Shown piece after piece: positions 1 to 9,220 of a stretch of DNA of 64,000 nt (position 1 is the first letter of the stretch; each line of letters opens with the position of its first letter). The position numbers and the translations under genes were made by a program. The notes beneath the pieces are model-generated. The model did no database searches. It saw only the letters and a list, made by a program, of their open reading frames with translations, and was not told where the DNA came from. The DNA comes from Corynebacterium aurimucosum ATCC 700975 (GTDB lineage: Bacteria; Actinomycetota; Actinomycetes; Mycobacteriales; Mycobacteriaceae). The DNA is taken from positions 105,482 to 169,481 of the forward strand of contig NZ_VDTC01000008.1 in assembly GCF_007672725.1 (NCBI RefSeq), read 5' to 3'.

Positions 1-383
1 GTGGCCACGAGCAGCTCGTAGTCCTTCTCCCCCATGAGCACATCGCTGGGCCCCAGCGCACAGGTCAGCGCCACAATGCGGGTCAGCTCCGCGCTCACGT
101 CCTCCATGCCGTGATCGGGTGCGAGGACCCGCGTGCGCTGGCTCTGCTCGCTATAGCGCCACACCACATCAACACCGTCGAGGGCAGAGATGTCCGTCTC
201 TGGGTCCACAACCACGACGACGATGCCGCCGCGCACGCGCTGCGCCGCCTGCACCAAGGCCAAGTGCCCCGCATGGATATCGCGGCCCAGCGGCACGAGC
301 ACCACACGCTTGCCCGTCTTGCGGTAGGCGCTACCAACCATGCGGATGCGCTCAATGTCCTCCACTAGGAGTTGTTCTGCCAC
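1..383 (-). CDS. panC: PanC-like pantoate--beta-alanine ligase, partial (N-terminal 127 codons)
   Basis: The gene reads leftwards from a GTG at 383 and runs off the window edge. An AGAAAGGA ribosome-binding site lies just upstream, and the start overlaps the end of the DUF2520 gene by 19 bases. PanC condenses pantoate and beta-alanine using ATP to give pantothenate. Visible support is the nucleotide-binding HAGH motif at residues 37-40 and GEKDYELL at 118-125, plus the position after a DUF2520 gene, where panC sits in mycobacteria. It is odd: the usual PTMG before HxGH is replaced by PLGRD, and only about 78 residues separate HxGH from GEKD instead of roughly 110. It may therefore be a divergent or altered-function nucleotidyltransferase-fold protein. 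The symbol is by context and motif only. Confidence 0.68.
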   Translation of the reverse strand, partial: MAEQLLVEDIERIRMVGSAYRKTGKRVVLVPLGRDIHAGHLALVQAAQRVRGGIVVVVVDPETDISALDGVDVVWRYSEQSQRTRVLAPDHGMEDVSAELTRIVALTCALGPSDVLMGEKDYELLVA

Positions 384-1042
384 GGCGCTTCCTTTCTTAC
401 TGCCCACAGTTCCAGTTCTTCAATCTTCTCCTGCCCGCCCACCATGCGGGCGACGTCGCGGTAGTTGCGCGCCATGCCCAGCTCCACGGCGGCAGAATAA
501 GCATCGATGATGTCCCCGGCGTCGAGGTCGAAGGCGCCGCCCATAAAGTTTTCGATAATCCCCGCCTTTATCGCCGCCCACACGCTGAGTGCACCGAGCA
601 TCTCCGCGTAGTACAACCGTGCGGCACGTTCGGCGCGCTGCTCCTCCGGCACCGTTTCTGCGGACTGGGAAATCTCCGATAGCAGCAGACCAATGACGGT
701 TTCCGCTACCTCATCGGGCGTGCTCACCGCATAGGAGTCAGCCAATGGTGCTGCGGCAATCGTCACACAGCCTCGTATTTCCAGCTCATCGAGTGCTTCT
801 ACCCCAACCAGCAACGAGGTATGAATAATAATCTGCCTAGGGCGCACGTGCTTGGCCACATCCCCAACAGCCGCCTCCAGCTCTCTCGCCGTTGCAGCGA
901 TAATCAGTGCATCGAAGCGGTCCAACTCGGAGGGGTCCTCAAGGCTCTCGATGGTGTGGCCGGCCCACTCGAGGCGCCGTGCGAAGTTAAGGCCGGCCCG
1001 GGAGTTACCCCAGACCGCCACCCGCATGCGTGGTGCCTTCAT
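365..1042 (-). CDS. Rossmann-like / DUF2520 domain protein
   Basis: This 225-residue protein has an N-terminal NAD(P)-type Rossmann start (MRVAVWGNSRAG, residues 6-17) followed by a helical DUF2520-like C-terminal half. This is the architecture of the family near panC in actinobacteria (Rv3603c type). The family resembles 6-phosphogluconate dehydrogenase-like oxidoreductases, and its reaction is not established. The ATG directly follows the stop of the preceding gene, so the two are translationally coupled. An internal ATG at codon 6 has a GAAGG-like sequence upstream and is an alternative start. Its position between DUF6779 and panC suggests a role linked to pantothenate supply, but that is inference. 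Confidence 0.8.
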   Translation of the reverse strand: MKAPRMRVAVWGNSRAGLNFARRLEWAGHTIESLEDPSELDRFDALIIAATARELEAAVGDVAKHVRPRQIIIHTSLLVGVEALDELEIRGCVTIAAAPLADSYAVSTPDEVAETVIGLLLSEISQSAETVPEEQRAERAARLYYAEMLGALSVWAAIKAGIIENFMGGAFDLDAGDIIDAYSAAVELGMARNYRDVARMVGGQEKIEELELWAVRKEAPWQNNS

Positions 1043-2278
1043 CTACTTCTTGTCGCCCTTGTTCTGCTGTTCCTGCTGACGCTTGCGGCGTGCCATGAGC
1101 TCCGCCACGGAGACCGCGCCCTCGCGGTGCTCATCGCTGCGGCGGCGGCCACGGGTGCTGGTCTGTGCGGTGTCTGCCTCCGGCTTGCGGTGGCGGTGGT
1201 GCGGCTGGGCCGGGGCAGAGTTCTCCTTGATGTGCTGCCCGCCCGCAGCACCCTGGTTCCACTGCACGGCCTGGAAACTATCGGTCTTAAACTCCGGCGC
1301 CTTCTGCTGCGGCTTCGGCTGTGGCTGGGGTTTCTCGGCCTTCGGCTTCGGTTGCGGCTTCTGCTGCGCCGCCTGCGGCTTAGGCTGCGTTTCGGTCATT
1401 GGGCGAAATGCCGGGGGACGGTTCTGAGAAGGCTGCGGCGCGCCGAAGGGCGATGGGGCTGGGCGGGCGCCCTGCTGATCTGCGGGATTCCCGGCGGGTT
1501 TCGTGGCGGGCTGCTCGGCTGGCTTCTGAGTGGGGTGCTGAGCAGGCTTCGCGCCTGGCTCCGCAGCCGGCTGCTGGGCGTTGGCACGGGCATTATCCGC
1601 CAACAGGTTGTCCAGCGGGTTGCTCACTGGGTGGGTGGGCTGCGAGCCGAGGCGGCCTGCCACGGCGTCGGCAGAAGGCGCGCCACCGGACTTCTGAGTG
1701 AAGTTCACGTTGGTGGCATCGCCACGCTCATCCACGCTCGCGCCGCCGGCCTTGCGCTCCAGCTCCTGGATACGGCGGGCCTCCGCGTACAGGGCGGCAG
1801 GTTCGTAGACCCACTCGCGCCCGGAGATCTCCTCGATCTGGGCGCGGATGGCTTCTAGTTCAGAACGGATCTCCGCCAGAACCTCGCTATTGTCTGCTGT
1901 GGAAGATCCGGAGGCGGTCAGTGAGGAAGCGGCATGGGCGCGCTCCACCGCCAGAAGCTCGTTGGCCTCATGGGCCTGACGGCGGTAGCGCACCACCAGG
2001 AAGAAGCCCAGAACCGCGGCCCACAGGGAGGCGAGCAAAGCGATCTTCAGCGCATTCGCTGAGCCCGAAATCAACATAACCAGGCTGGCAATGACAGCGA
2101 GAATGACCAAGACGATGAGCCCGATGGAACCGGCGTCCGTCTTCGAACCGGACTGGGAAGACTCCACCGACGTTGGCGGCTGTGAGTCCGGCTGTACAGA
2201 AAACTGGGTCGTCGGGCGATCATCCGGGGCCGACTCGTGCTGGGGCTCAGGGGCGTGGTTCGGACTCGTCATGCCCAC
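1043..2278 (-). CDS. DUF6779-type membrane protein with Pro/Gln-rich tail
   Basis: This is a 411-residue membrane protein of unknown function. Residues 1-48 are polar and disordered. Two hydrophobic segments lie at about 50-71 and 76-95. A charged, probably coiled-coil stretch with the GREWVYEP signature follows at about 100-175. The last 200 residues are low-complexity, rich in Pro, Gln, Lys and Ala. The layout matches the family between DUF3180 and DUF2520 genes in mycobacteria and corynebacteria (Rv3604c type). The GTG start overlaps the upstream stop by one base (TAGTG). An ATG two codons in is an alternative. The low-complexity tail probably lies in the cytoplasm or at the envelope; the sequence does not decide which. 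Confidence 0.72.
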   Translation of the reverse strand: MGMTSPNHAPEPQHESAPDDRPTTQFSVQPDSQPPTSVESSQSGSKTDAGSIGLIVLVILAVIASLVMLISGSANALKIALLASLWAAVLGFFLVVRYRRQAHEANELLAVERAHAASSLTASGSSTADNSEVLAEIRSELEAIRAQIEEISGREWVYEPAALYAEARRIQELERKAGGASVDERGDATNVNFTQKSGGAPSADAVAGRLGSQPTHPVSNPLDNLLADNARANAQQPAAEPGAKPAQHPTQKPAEQPATKPAGNPADQQGARPAPSPFGAPQPSQNRPPAFRPMTETQPKPQAAQQKPQPKPKAEKPQPQPKPQQKAPEFKTDSFQAVQWNQGAAGGQHIKENSAPAQPHHRHRKPEADTAQTSTRGRRRSDEHREGAVSVAELMARRKRQQEQQNKGDKK

Positions 2279-2751
2279 TAACTTACCGCTTGTGCACCAT
2301 CAGATGGAGGTGGCACCTCGCAGTGTCGCTCCAGCACCACTCCGGCAACGCACATCGCGGCACCACCCAGCGCCGAGGTCACCACCCCGGTCAGGTCACC
2401 GGACGCAGCAACGAGCTCGCCGGCGCGCGGCACGACATAGACCGCCATTCCCGCATAGGCCCCACCCACGATGGCGCCGGTCCACGCGGAGGCTTTACCG
2501 ACGAGCAGGAATTGCGCGATAGTCATGGGATTCAGCTGCGAGTTATCCAGGCCGATGCCATGCTCATCGTCCTTGGCGCCGCGCACCTTGAGGGTCAACA
2601 GCACACAGACCAGCGCCATGGCCCACAGGGAAATCGACACCGTTGCCGGAATGGCCAGCATTGAGCCATAAAAGCGGGTGGTGAGGATGGCGGCCGCTGC
2701 GGCCACGAAGAGGGCCACGCCGACGAGCGCGCTGATCGACGTCCTCTTCAT
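2278..2751 (-). CDS. DUF3180 family membrane protein
   Basis: A 157-residue integral membrane protein with about four hydrophobic segments: near residues 8-24, 33-54, 90-107 and 122-141. The central phrase FLLVGKASAWTGA resembles the conserved core of DUF3180. This family almost always follows folK in mycolic-acid actinobacteria (Rv3605c type). Function is unknown. The stop codon shares its last base with the next start, and folK ends only three bases before this ATG, so it belongs to the folate operon. Confidence 0.82.
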   Translation of the reverse strand: MKRTSISALVGVALFVAAAAAILTTRFYGSMLAIPATVSISLWAMALVCVLLTLKVRGAKDDEHGIGLDNSQLNPMTIAQFLLVGKASAWTGAIVGGAYAGMAVYVVPRAGELVAASGDLTGVVTSALGGAAMCVAGVVLERHCEVPPPSDGAQAVS

Positions 2752-2754
2752 CGC

Positions 2755-3225
2755 CTACCCCACTTCCTTCACCGCTGCGACCTCGTCCTCATCGAGGCCC
2801 GCGATGAGCTCGCGCACCGGGGTGCCGTTGAGCTCCGCGTGCTCATCCGCAGCCAACCACGGCACGAGCACGAAAGCGCGCTCGTGTGCATAGGGGTGCG
2901 GGAGGGTGAGCTCCGGATCATCGGAGGTAACGCCGTCTATCTGCACGATGTCCACGTCTAAGGTGCGCGGACCCCAGTGCCGCACGCGTACGCGCTCGGC
3001 GGCTTCTTCCAACTTCTGGCCACGGCGCAGCAGCTCCAGCGGAGTGCAGTCCACGTCCACGATAAGCACTGCGTTGAGGAATTCATCTTGGTCAGTCACA
3101 CCCCACGGCGGGGTGGCATAGACCGGGGAGGCCGCAACGGTCTCGGCGGCGAATTCATCGAAAACGGTCTGCAGGAGCGCGCGGCGATCCTCCATGTTGG
3201 ACCCGATGGACAAGACAGCGCGCAT
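2755..3225 (-). CDS. folK: 2-amino-4-hydroxy-6-hydroxymethyldihydropteridine pyrophosphokinase
   Basis: FolK transfers pyrophosphate from ATP to 6-hydroxymethyl-dihydropterin, making the substrate of FolP in folate synthesis. The 156-residue length is normal. It begins MRAVLSIGSNMEDR, with the typical GSN near the N-terminus. It carries the signature RHWGPRTLDVDI (about residues 82-93), whose two aspartates bind magnesium, and the later LPHP motif. Its ATG overlaps the folB stop in a TAATG, indicating coupled translation. It is cytoplasmic. Confidence 0.96.
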   Translation of the reverse strand: MRAVLSIGSNMEDRRALLQTVFDEFAAETVAASPVYATPPWGVTDQDEFLNAVLIVDVDCTPLELLRRGQKLEEAAERVRVRHWGPRTLDVDIVQIDGVTSDDPELTLPHPYAHERAFVLVPWLAADEHAELNGTPVRELIAGLDEDEVAAVKEVG

Positions 3226-3596
3226 TAGCCTGCCATCCGCTTCCGGGAGCGGCGCGCTACGACCGCGACGTCGGCAAAGGTGCGCGGGATGGGTGCCTTC
3301 GGCTTGTGGATCGTCACCTCGATGGCGTGGAGGATCTCGAAGCGCTGCATCGCGGTCTCGGCGACTTCAGCGGCCACCGTTTCGATGAGATCGCGGGAGG
3401 GGCCTTCGACGATGTTTGCTGCGACGTCGGCAAGCTCGGCGTAGTTGACCGTCCGTGACAGGTCATCCTCGATGCCCGCGGTGTCCAACCAACATGTGAC
3501 GTCCACGATGAAGGGCTGCCCCGTCTTCTTCTCTTCCTCGAAGACGCCGTGGTAGCCAAAGCATTCCAGGCCGGTGAGCTCGATGCGATCCGCCAT
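3225..3596 (-). CDS. folB: dihydroneopterin aldolase
   Basis: FolB cleaves dihydroneopterin to 6-hydroxymethyl-dihydropterin and glycolaldehyde. The chosen start gives 123 residues beginning MADRIELTGLECFGYHGV, the standard family N-terminus with catalytic-region YHGVFEEE. A tyrosine in VNYAEL and the C-terminal VTIHKPKAPI strand are also typical. The open frame extends about 49 codons further upstream, but that part overlaps folP in another frame and is not family-like. The stop overlaps the folK start in a TAATG, and only four bases separate its start from the folP stop. Confidence 0.95.
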   Translation of the reverse strand: MADRIELTGLECFGYHGVFEEEKKTGQPFIVDVTCWLDTAGIEDDLSRTVNYAELADVAANIVEGPSRDLIETVAAEVAETAMQRFEILHAIEVTIHKPKAPIPRTFADVAVVARRSRKRMAG

Positions 3597-3600
3597 GGGT

Positions 3601-4530
3601 TTAAGCCCTCCCCAGCGAAGTCGAGACCACGGTGCCTCCATCGGCGCCGTTGGCGTAGCTACCGGAGGCATGCTCGCCGCCGGTATACGCCGCGCCCGCA
3701 TTCCAGGCCGCGGCGACATCCACGGCATCGCGGGAGACATCAACCTCGTGCACGCGCACGCCCCACGCTCCCATCTGTGCGGAAATGGCGGTCACGGCCG
3801 CGGTGGCCGGATCCGCGAGAAGCGGGCTGGACTCGACACCGCGATCCTCCCGGATGGCGGCGAGGAAGCGCTTGCGGGAAGCGCCCACAAGCAGCGGGAA
3901 CTCGCCCTCCAGGAATTCCGGCAACGCCTTGAGCAAAGCCCAGTTATCCTGCGGGGACTTGGCAAATCCCAGGCCCGGATCCACCACGATATTGTCGTGG
4001 CTAACACCTGCCTGGAGGGCGTTATCGGCGAGCTTCGCCAGGGACTCGTGGACATCGCGCACCACGTCCCCGCCGTGGTCGGCCACACCGGCGGCCGAAC
4101 CGAATTGGACGGTGCGCCAGTGCATGAGGCACACCGGCAGACCGGTAGCCGCCATAGTGCGGTACATCTCCGGGTCGGCGGCACCACCGGAGACGTCATT
4201 GATCATGTCGGCACCAGCTTCGGCGGCAGCTTGAGCAACCGAGGCTCGCATCGTATCCACGGAGGTCTTGATCCCCTCCTCGTGCAGCGCCTTGATGACG
4301 GGCACGACGCGGTGCTCCTCTTCTTCGGCCGCGACACGCACTGCACCCGGGCGGGTGGACTCGCCGCCCACATCGATCATGTCCGCGCCGGAGGCCACCA
4401 AGTGCCGGGCGTGCGCGATGGCGTCGTCGACATTAATCCAGCGTCCGCCGTCAGAGAAGGAATCTTCCGTGACGTTGACGATGCCCATGACCAGCGTGCG
4501 GCCGGGGACGGTGAGGTTGCTGACTGCCAT
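3601..4530 (-). CDS. folP: dihydropteroate synthase
   Basis: FolP joins p-aminobenzoate to hydroxymethyl-dihydropterin pyrophosphate and is the sulfonamide target. The 309-residue TIM-barrel protein shows the classical motifs: MGIVNVTEDSFSDGG near residue 15, GADMIDVGGESTRPG near 48, DPGLGFAKS near 208, GASRKRFL near 240 and RVHEVDV near 278. Its length exceeds the typical 270-290 residues slightly, through a Gly/Ser-rich C-terminal extension. It sits between folE and folB with spacings of five and four bases. This is the active-type paralogue (folP1), judged by intact motifs and operon context. Confidence 0.96.
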   Translation of the reverse strand: MAVSNLTVPGRTLVMGIVNVTEDSFSDGGRWINVDDAIAHARHLVASGADMIDVGGESTRPGAVRVAAEEEEHRVVPVIKALHEEGIKTSVDTMRASVAQAAAEAGADMINDVSGGAADPEMYRTMAATGLPVCLMHWRTVQFGSAAGVADHGGDVVRDVHESLAKLADNALQAGVSHDNIVVDPGLGFAKSPQDNWALLKALPEFLEGEFPLLVGASRKRFLAAIREDRGVESSPLLADPATAAVTAISAQMGAWGVRVHEVDVSRDAVDVAAAWNAGAAYTGGEHASGSYANGADGGTVVSTSLGRA

Positions 4531-4535
4531 GGAAA

Positions 4536-5126
4536 CTAGCTCCTAATGAGGCTCATGACCTCCGCACGGGAGGCCGCATTCTTCTTGAAACCGCCGCGGA
4601 CCGCGGAGGTCGTCGTGGTAGCCCCCGGCTTGCGGATGCCGCGCATGGCCATGCACAGGTGCTCGCACTCGATGACCACGATGACGGACTGTGCGTGGAG
4701 GACGTCCACGAGGGCGTTGGCGATCTGGCTGGTGAGGCGTTCCTGGACCTGCGGGCGCTTGGCGTACATATCCGCCAGGCGGGCCAGCTTAGACAGTCCG
4801 GTGACGTGGCCGTCGGGGCCCGGGATGTAGCCGATGTGCGCCTTGCCGTAGAAGGGCACAAGGTGGTGCTCGCACGTGGAGTAGATGGGGATATCGCGCA
4901 CGAGGACGAGTTCCTGGTGCTCCTCCGCGAAGGTCTTGTGGAGGACCTCGGTCGGATCTTGGTGCAAGCCGGCAAAGACCTCCGCATAGGCGCGGGCCAC
5001 GCGGGCCGGGGTTTCGCGCAGGCCCTCGCGGTCGGGGTCCTCGCCGACGGCGATGAGAAGCTCGCGGACGGCTGCTTCGGCGCGCTCGTGATCGAACTCG
5101 CGCTGCGCCGGGATGTTATCGCTCAT
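4536..5126 (-). CDS. folE: GTP cyclohydrolase I
   Basis: FolE converts GTP to dihydroneopterin triphosphate, the first step of folate synthesis. The start at 5126 gives 196 residues beginning [17 protein letters not shown]; the longer upstream frame is ftsH coding DNA read out of phase. Zinc ligands are visible in [10 protein letters not shown] (about residues 84-93) and in [13 protein letters not shown] near residue 155. GYIPG and GLSKLAR are also conserved. The start lies inside the end of ftsH (11-base overlap), so expression follows FtsH in the operon. Confidence 0.96.
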   Translation of the reverse strand: MSDNIPAQREFDHERAEAAVRELLIAVGEDPDREGLRETPARVARAYAEVFAGLHQDPTEVLHKTFAEEHQELVLVRDIPIYSTCEHHLVPFYGKAHIGYIPGPDGHVTGLSKLARLADMYAKRPQVQERLTSQIANALVDVLHAQSVIVVIECEHLCMAMRGIRKPGATTTTSAVRGGFKKNAASRAEVMSLIRS

Positions 5127-7641
5127 TGGTCTCGCCGTCCTTGTACGGGTTGTTGCGGTATTCGTTGTCTCCCCAGCCGGGCGCGCCCCAGGCGTGATCC
5201 TCCGGCTTGGCGTGGCGGCCGCGGCGCTCTTGCTCGCGTTCGCGTGGCTGTGCTTGAGGCTGTGCCTGTGCTGGCGGTTGCGCCTGCGATTCCGATTGTG
5301 ATTCTGGCTGCGATGCAGCGGACTCCGGCACGCGCGGAATCTCCTGGGTGACCTCGTTGCTGGGGCCCTTCTGCTCTTCAGCCGGTTGCTCCGCCGCCGG
5401 CTGGGCCTGCTCTGGGGCCACGGTCTCATCGTGTGCTCCATCGCTTTCGGCACGGTCCTCGCTGAGCTCGCGGCCGGTAGGTTCGGTGATCTCGGATTCA
5501 CCGAAGAAGGTGTTGCCCTTCTCCGGATCCACGTAATCGCCGGCGTGCTGGCCAAAGCTGAAGCCGATCTCCTTGACCGGCGCCGCCGTCCCTGCGGCGT
5601 CAGCGGGCTCGCCGCCGTTCTCCTTTGCACGCTCCAGCTCCGCCTGGCGGCGCTCGCGGGCGGCGCGGGAGGCGTCGAGAAGCGTCATGCGTTTCGGCAG
5701 TTCCTCACCACGCTCCTGGGCCAGCTCCACCGGGGTCTTCACCGGCTCGCGGCCAGCCTGGCGCGGGAAGCGGGCGTCCTCGTTCGGGAAGACGTCGAAG
5801 GCCTCGCGCGGCTCGATGCCCTCGAAGATGCCCTCGAGGTCCGGGCGGCGCAGGGTTTCCTTCTCCAGCAACATCTCGGCGAGCTTATCCAGGTAGTCGC
5901 GGTGCTCGGACAGGATGTCATAGGCCTGCTGATGAGCGCGGTCCAGCAGGTAGGCCATCTGCTCATCGATCTTGGCGGCTACGGAATCCGAGTAGTCGAT
6001 GGACCCACCGCCGCCGGCATAGCTGAAGGGATCGCCCTGCTCCTGGCCGTACTTGACGGTACCCAGGTCCGGGCTGAAGCCGTATTCGGTCAGCATGGAA
6101 CGCGCGATCTTGGTGGCGTGCTCGATATCGGAGGAGGCACCGGTGGTCGGTGCGCCGAACACGAGCTCTTCCGCGGCACGCCCGCCCATGGCGAAGACGA
6201 GGCGAGCGAAAAGCTCGTCGCGGGTGTACATGCCCTTGTCGTCTTCCTGCGCGGTCATGGCGTGGCCGCCGGTGCGGCCGCGGGCCAGGATGGTCACCTT
6301 GTAGACGCGCTCAATGTCCTTGAGCGCCCACGCCGACAAGGTATGGCCGCCCTCGTGGTAGGCGGTGACCTTCTTCTCATGCTCAGAGATGATCTTGCTC
6401 TGGCGGCGCGGGCCGCCGACGACGCGGTCGGTGGCCTCCTCCAGCGCGTCGTAGGTAATGACGTTGCCGCCAATGCGCGCGGTGAGCAGGGCAGCCTCGT
6501 TGAGAACGTTGGCCAGGTCCGCACCGGACATGCCGGCGGTGCGCTTGGCCAGCTGCGCCACGTCCACTTCCTTGGCCAGCGGCTTGTCCTTAGCGTGCAC
6601 GCGCAGAATCTGCTCGCGGCCGGCCAGGTCCGGATTGGTCACCGGGATCTGGCGGTCGAAGCGGCCCGGGCGCAGAAGCGCCGGGTCCAAGATGTCGGGA
6701 CGGTTGGTGGCGGCGATGAGGATGACGCCCTCACGGTCACCGAAGCCATCCATCTCCACGAGCAACTGGTTCAGCGTCTGCTCGCGCTCATCGTGGCCGC
6801 CGCCGGTACCGGAACCACGCTGGCGGCCCACGGCGTCAATCTCATCGACGAAGATGATGCACGGGCTATTCTGCTTGGCCTGCTTGAACAGGTCGCGCAC
6901 GCGGGAAGCACCGACGCCGACGAACATCTCCACGAAGTCGGAACCGGAAATGGAATAGAAAGGCACGCCGGCCTCACCCGCAACGGCGCGGGCCAGAAGG
7001 GTCTTACCCGTGCCGGGAGGGCCGTACAACAGCACGCCGCGCGGGATTTTCGCGCCCAGCGCATGGTAACGCTCCGGATCATCCAGGAAGTCCTTGATCT
7101 CCTGGAGTTCATCCACCGCTTCATCCGCACCGGCAACATCCGCAAAGGTGTTGGTGGGCATGTCCTTGGTCAGCTCCTTGGCCTTGGAGCCACCAATGCC
7201 GAACATGCCGCCCGCGCCCTGCTGCATGCGGGTCATAAGCCAGAACAGCAGCGCGAAGAGGATCAGCATCGGCAGCAGGAAGCTGATCATGGAACCGATG
7301 AAGGAATCCTGCGTCACCTTGGTCTGGTACTTCTCCGCACCAGAGCCCTTCACCGCGTTAAAGACCTGCTCGGAGGCGCGGGCCGGGTACTTGGCAATGA
7401 CCTCTTCGACGCCTTCCTGCTCCTCCACCGTCACCGGCTTCTTGAGCTTGAGGCGCAGCTGCTGCTCGCGGTCATCGATCTGTGCTTCCTCGACGTTCTT
7501 ATCCGTCAGCTGCTGCATGGCCACGGAGGTGTCCACCTGCTTGAAGCTGCGGGCATCATTGCTAAAGAACGTGAAAGCGTACAGCAGGATGAGAACTAGG
7601 CCCGCGATCGAGCCATAGCGGATGATGTTCTTATTTTTCAT
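5116..7641 (-). CDS. ftsH: ATP-dependent zinc metalloprotease FtsH
   Basis: FtsH is a membrane-anchored hexameric AAA+ protease that extracts and degrades membrane and regulatory proteins. The 841-residue protein has transmembrane segments at about 9-27 and 115-137 with an extracytoplasmic domain between them. Walker A GPPGTGKT is at 207-214, Walker B IIFVDEID at 262-269, and the second region of homology lies near 310-330. The zinc-binding HEGGH is at 429-433, where most homologues have HEAGH; this still fits HExxH. After about residue 640 comes a roughly 200-residue Pro/Gln/Glu-rich tail, longer than in most bacteria but usual in corynebacteria. An AAGG ribosome-binding site precedes the ATG. 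Confidence 0.97.
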   Translation of the reverse strand: MKNKNIIRYGSIAGLVLILLYAFTFFSNDARSFKQVDTSVAMQQLTDKNVEEAQIDDREQQLRLKLKKPVTVEEQEGVEEVIAKYPARASEQVFNAVKGSGAEKYQTKVTQDSFIGSMISFLLPMLILFALLFWLMTRMQQGAGGMFGIGGSKAKELTKDMPTNTFADVAGADEAVDELQEIKDFLDDPERYHALGAKIPRGVLLYGPPGTGKTLLARAVAGEAGVPFYSISGSDFVEMFVGVGASRVRDLFKQAKQNSPCIIFVDEIDAVGRQRGSGTGGGHDEREQTLNQLLVEMDGFGDREGVILIAATNRPDILDPALLRPGRFDRQIPVTNPDLAGREQILRVHAKDKPLAKEVDVAQLAKRTAGMSGADLANVLNEAALLTARIGGNVITYDALEEATDRVVGGPRRQSKIISEHEKKVTAYHEGGHTLSAWALKDIERVYKVTILARGRTGGHAMTAQEDDKGMYTRDELFARLVFAMGGRAAEELVFGAPTTGASSDIEHATKIARSMLTEYGFSPDLGTVKYGQEQGDPFSYAGGGGSIDYSDSVAAKIDEQMAYLLDRAHQQAYDILSEHRDYLDKLAEMLLEKETLRRPDLEGIFEGIEPREAFDVFPNEDARFPRQAGREPVKTPVELAQERGEELPKRMTLLDASRAARERRQAELERAKENGGEPADAAGTAAPVKEIGFSFGQHAGDYVDPEKGNTFFGESEITEPTGRELSEDRAESDGAHDETVAPEQAQPAAEQPAEEQKGPSNEVTQEIPRVPESAASQPESQSESQAQPPAQAQPQAQPREREQERRGRHAKPEDHAWGAPGWGDNEYRNNPYKDGETNER

Positions 7642-7689
7642 TAATTACCTTGCGAATTCGAGGCCTCATGCAACAGAGGGCAAGAAAAA

Positions 7690-8277
7690 CTAGTCGTTGC
7701 TGTATACCGCAGGCTCCAGCGTGCCCACATAGGGCAGGTCACGGTAGCGCTCCGCAAAATCCAGACCATAGCCCACGACAAACTCGTTGGGGATATCAAA
7801 GCCCACGTCGAAGAGATCCAGCTCCGCCTTGACTACCTCAGGCTTGCGCAGCAGCGTGACCACTTCCAGTGAACGGGGGTGGCGACCCTGCAGGTTGCGG
7901 ATGAGCCAGGACAAGGTCAGGCCGGAGTCGATGATATCTTCCACGATGACCACATCACGGCCCTCGATATCGCGGTCCAGGTCCTTCAAAATACGCACCA
8001 CGCCCGAGGAGGAGGCCGAGTTGCCATAGGAGGACACCGCCATGAACTCCAGTTGGGACGGAATGGTGAGCTTGCGGGCAAAGTCCGTCAAGAAGAAGAC
8101 CGCACCCTTGAGCACGCACACCAGGATGAGGTCATCATCGGCGTTGCTGTATTTCTCGGAAACGCGGTCCGCCATCTCTTGGATGCGCGCCTGAAGATCG
8201 TCTTCGGCGACGAGTACGTTTCTAATGTCCTCTCCATAAGGATTGGCGGGGACGGCTGAATCATGGGTGTCGTGCAC
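7690..8277 (-). CDS. hpt: hypoxanthine-guanine phosphoribosyltransferase
   Basis: Hpt salvages hypoxanthine and guanine to IMP and GMP using PRPP. I chose the GTG at 8277, giving 195 residues, because AAAGGAG lies eight to nine bases upstream and the N-terminus then resembles corynebacterial Hpt. The longer open frame would extend into tilS. The PRPP-binding loop [14 protein letters not shown] is at residues 109-122, and [12 protein letters not shown] near 55-66 is the family's second hallmark. The gene start overlaps the tilS end by 17 bases. The order tilS-hpt-ftsH is widely conserved in bacteria. Confidence 0.95.
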   Translation of the reverse strand: MHDTHDSAVPANPYGEDIRNVLVAEDDLQARIQEMADRVSEKYSNADDDLILVCVLKGAVFFLTDFARKLTIPSQLEFMAVSSYGNSASSSGVVRILKDLDRDIEGRDVVIVEDIIDSGLTLSWLIRNLQGRHPRSLEVVTLLRKPEVVKAELDLFDVGFDIPNEFVVGYGLDFAERYRDLPYVGTLEPAVYSND

Positions 8278-9220
8278 GTGAGCGCTCCTTTGCTGACCGA
8301 GGCAATAGTGACAGTTTGCCACCAACGCGTGCGACTTCCAACCTTGTACCTCTCTTTTCACCACGGACGGCGACTGGCCCCTGCCCATGCCACTGCACGC
8401 ACAGGGCATCGATGCCGCGCACCGCCTCGCGCGTAACCTCTACCCCTTCCTCGCGCAGCCACGCGGCAATCGCCCGGCGGCGCTTCGGCTCGGGAAGGGC
8501 GGCCAGCTCGGCGCAGTCGGGGGTGGGGTGGGTGGTGAGGAAGGCGTCGTCAAGCGCGGCGTCATAGGCTGCCTGGGCCAAAGCCGGCACGGGGTCACCG
8601 CCCAGGATCTCCTGCAGGCGCGGGAGGATCTCGCGGCGCAGCGCCACGCGGCGAAAGGCCGGGTCCTGGTTCTGGGGATCGTGCCAGACGTCCAGCTCCA
8701 GCTCCGCGCAGGCGGCCTCGGTCTGAGCGCGGCGCACGCGCAAAAGGGGGCGCAGCACGCGCACGCCCTCCACCTCGGAGCGCTCGCACATGCCCGCCAC
8801 CTTCCCCCGCAGGGCACTCAGCAGCAGGGTTTCGGCCTGGTCATCGGCGGTATGAGCCACCGCCACCTCGCCCCAGGGCGCGAAGGCACGGTACCGGGCG
8901 GCGCGGGCTTCGGCCTCCACGGAGCCGTGCTTGGCGACGTCCACCGGCAACACCTCCGCCCCCGCCCCCAATCCACGAGCCTGGTCGGCAGCCCCGCGCG
9001 CCTGTGCGGCCGAGCCTTCCTGTAGGCCGTGGTCGACGCAGAGCGCTGTGACCTCATGACCTTCTGCGACGAGGGCCGCGGTCAGCGCCAGCGAGTCGGC
9101 GCCGCCGGACAATCCCACCGCTATGGCGCGGGGGTGCTGCCCCACCACGGCGCGGGCGGCCACCCGGCAGGCCAAGAAGTTGGGGCTTTTACGTGGCCAA
9201 AAAGGTTTCTTAGAAGTCAT
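8261..9220 (-). CDS. tilS: tRNA(Ile)-lysidine synthetase
   Basis: TilS uses ATP and lysine to convert cytidine 34 of the AUA-decoding tRNA-Ile to lysidine, an essential step. The start at 9220 gives 319 residues. The PP-loop SGGADS is at residues 38-43, followed by CVDHGLQ and [12 protein letters not shown], the two further N-type PP-loop signatures. The C-terminal part is short, as in other actinobacterial TilS proteins. The ATG lies within the dacB 3-prime end (11-base overlap), and the 3-prime end overlaps hpt. Confidence 0.94.
   Translation of the reverse strand: MTSKKPFWPRKSPNFLACRVAARAVVGQHPRAIAVGLSGGADSLALTAALVAEGHEVTALCVDHGLQEGSAAQARGAADQARGLGAGAEVLPVDVAKHGSVEAEARAARYRAFAPWGEVAVAHTADDQAETLLLSALRGKVAGMCERSEVEGVRVLRPLLRVRRAQTEAACAELELDVWHDPQNQDPAFRRVALRREILPRLQEILGGDPVPALAQAAYDAALDDAFLTTHPTPDCAELAALPEPKRRRAIAAWLREEGVEVTREAVRGIDALCVQWHGQGPVAVRGEKRGTRLEVARVGGKLSLLPRSAKERSRARHP

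Noticed and set aside
5386..7599. 737-codon open frame on the plus strand
   Set aside because: It lies entirely opposite ftsH, whose protein is unmistakable. The antisense translation is low-complexity and shows no family motif, as expected from third-position G+C bias.
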